Assembly: GCA_021797225.1 (NCBI GenBank)
Contig: JAKAAE010000093.1
Span: forward strand, 1 to 6,330
Direction: 5' to 3'
Source of the DNA: Thermoplasmata archaeon
Lineage (GTDB): Archaea > Thermoplasmatota > Thermoplasmata > Thermoplasmatales > Thermoplasmataceae
DNA: 6,330 bases
This document shows, piece after piece, positions 6,275 through 6,330 of this stretch. Numbering within the stretch: position 1 is the stretch's first letter; each line of letters opens with the position of its first letter. The position numbers and the translations under genes were made by a program. Below the pieces are notes generated by a model. That model was not told the origin of the DNA and did no database searches. It saw nothing but the letters and a program-made list of their open reading frames with translations.

Positions 6275-6284
6275 AATACTTATA
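6268..6284 (+). promoter_or_regulatory. Leaderless-type promoter of the right-edge gene
   Basis: AAGGTAA (6269-6275) precedes TTATA (6280-6284), which starts 26 bases before the ATG at 6306. This is the spacing expected for a leaderless archaeal transcript. The upstream block is one base different from the AAGGCAA of the kinase promoter. Confidence 0.55.
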
Positions 6285-6305
6285 GGTCATTAGAATAATA
6301 TAAAT

Positions 6306-6330
6306 ATGGGAAGCGAAGACTATTTAATTA
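6306..6330 (+). CDS. N-terminus of a plus-strand gene cut by the right edge
   Basis: An ATG at 6306 opens a frame MGSEDYLI that continues to the window edge. It is supported mainly by the well-placed TATA box 26 bases upstream. Eight codons are too few to name a family. Confidence 0.45.

Overview
The window looks like chromosomal DNA of a low-GC archaeon, most likely an acidophilic Thermoplasmatales relative (Ferroplasma, Acidiplasma or Picrophilus type). The reasons are AT-rich sequence, Arg codons mostly AGA/AGG, abundant ATA for Ile, archaeal TATA boxes 26-39 bases before start codons with almost no leader, few Shine-Dalgarno sequences, and protein types (DhnA-type class I aldolase, HEPN protein) common in archaea. 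The assignment is inference from style, not a database match.

Region 1 (1-4148, minus strand, transcribed right to left) holds an APC-superfamily permease, then a zinc-dependent medium-chain (polyol/sorbitol type) dehydrogenase 37 bases later, then an FGGY-family carbohydrate kinase 64 bases further on. An open frame that runs off the left edge may be a fourth gene. Region 2 (4149-5060) is a 177-base divergent promoter region and a plus-strand class I aldolase of the DeoC/LacD (DhnA) family with its Schiff-base lysine. Together these four genes read as one catabolic module: import, oxidation of an alcohol to a keto compound, phosphorylation, then aldol cleavage to C3-type fragments. The substrate is not determined by the sequence. 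The amino-acid-type transporter beside a sugar kinase is the unusual element.

Region 3 (5061-6120) is gene-poor and appears to be decaying. It has a HEPN-domain gene broken by a one-base frameshift (its first helix is readable in another frame directly upstream), a following short frame that may be the remnant of its nucleotidyltransferase (MNT) partner, and a further minus-strand frame interrupted by one stop codon. This fits an eroded HEPN-MNT toxin-antitoxin type pair, although the MNT part is tentative.

Region 4 (6121-6330) is a promoter region rich in small palindromes leading to the first eight codons of a plus-strand gene cut by the right edge.

Across the window, four start sites (kinase, permease, aldolase, HEPN) are preceded by GGCAA followed 2-3 bases later by TTATA or TTAATA. 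The right-edge gene has a near match (AGGTAA, 4 bases, TTATA). In the three catabolic promoters the match extends to (A/C)AGGCAA. This is probably a lineage-specific extended BRE/TATA core promoter, possibly with a pathway-specific extension.
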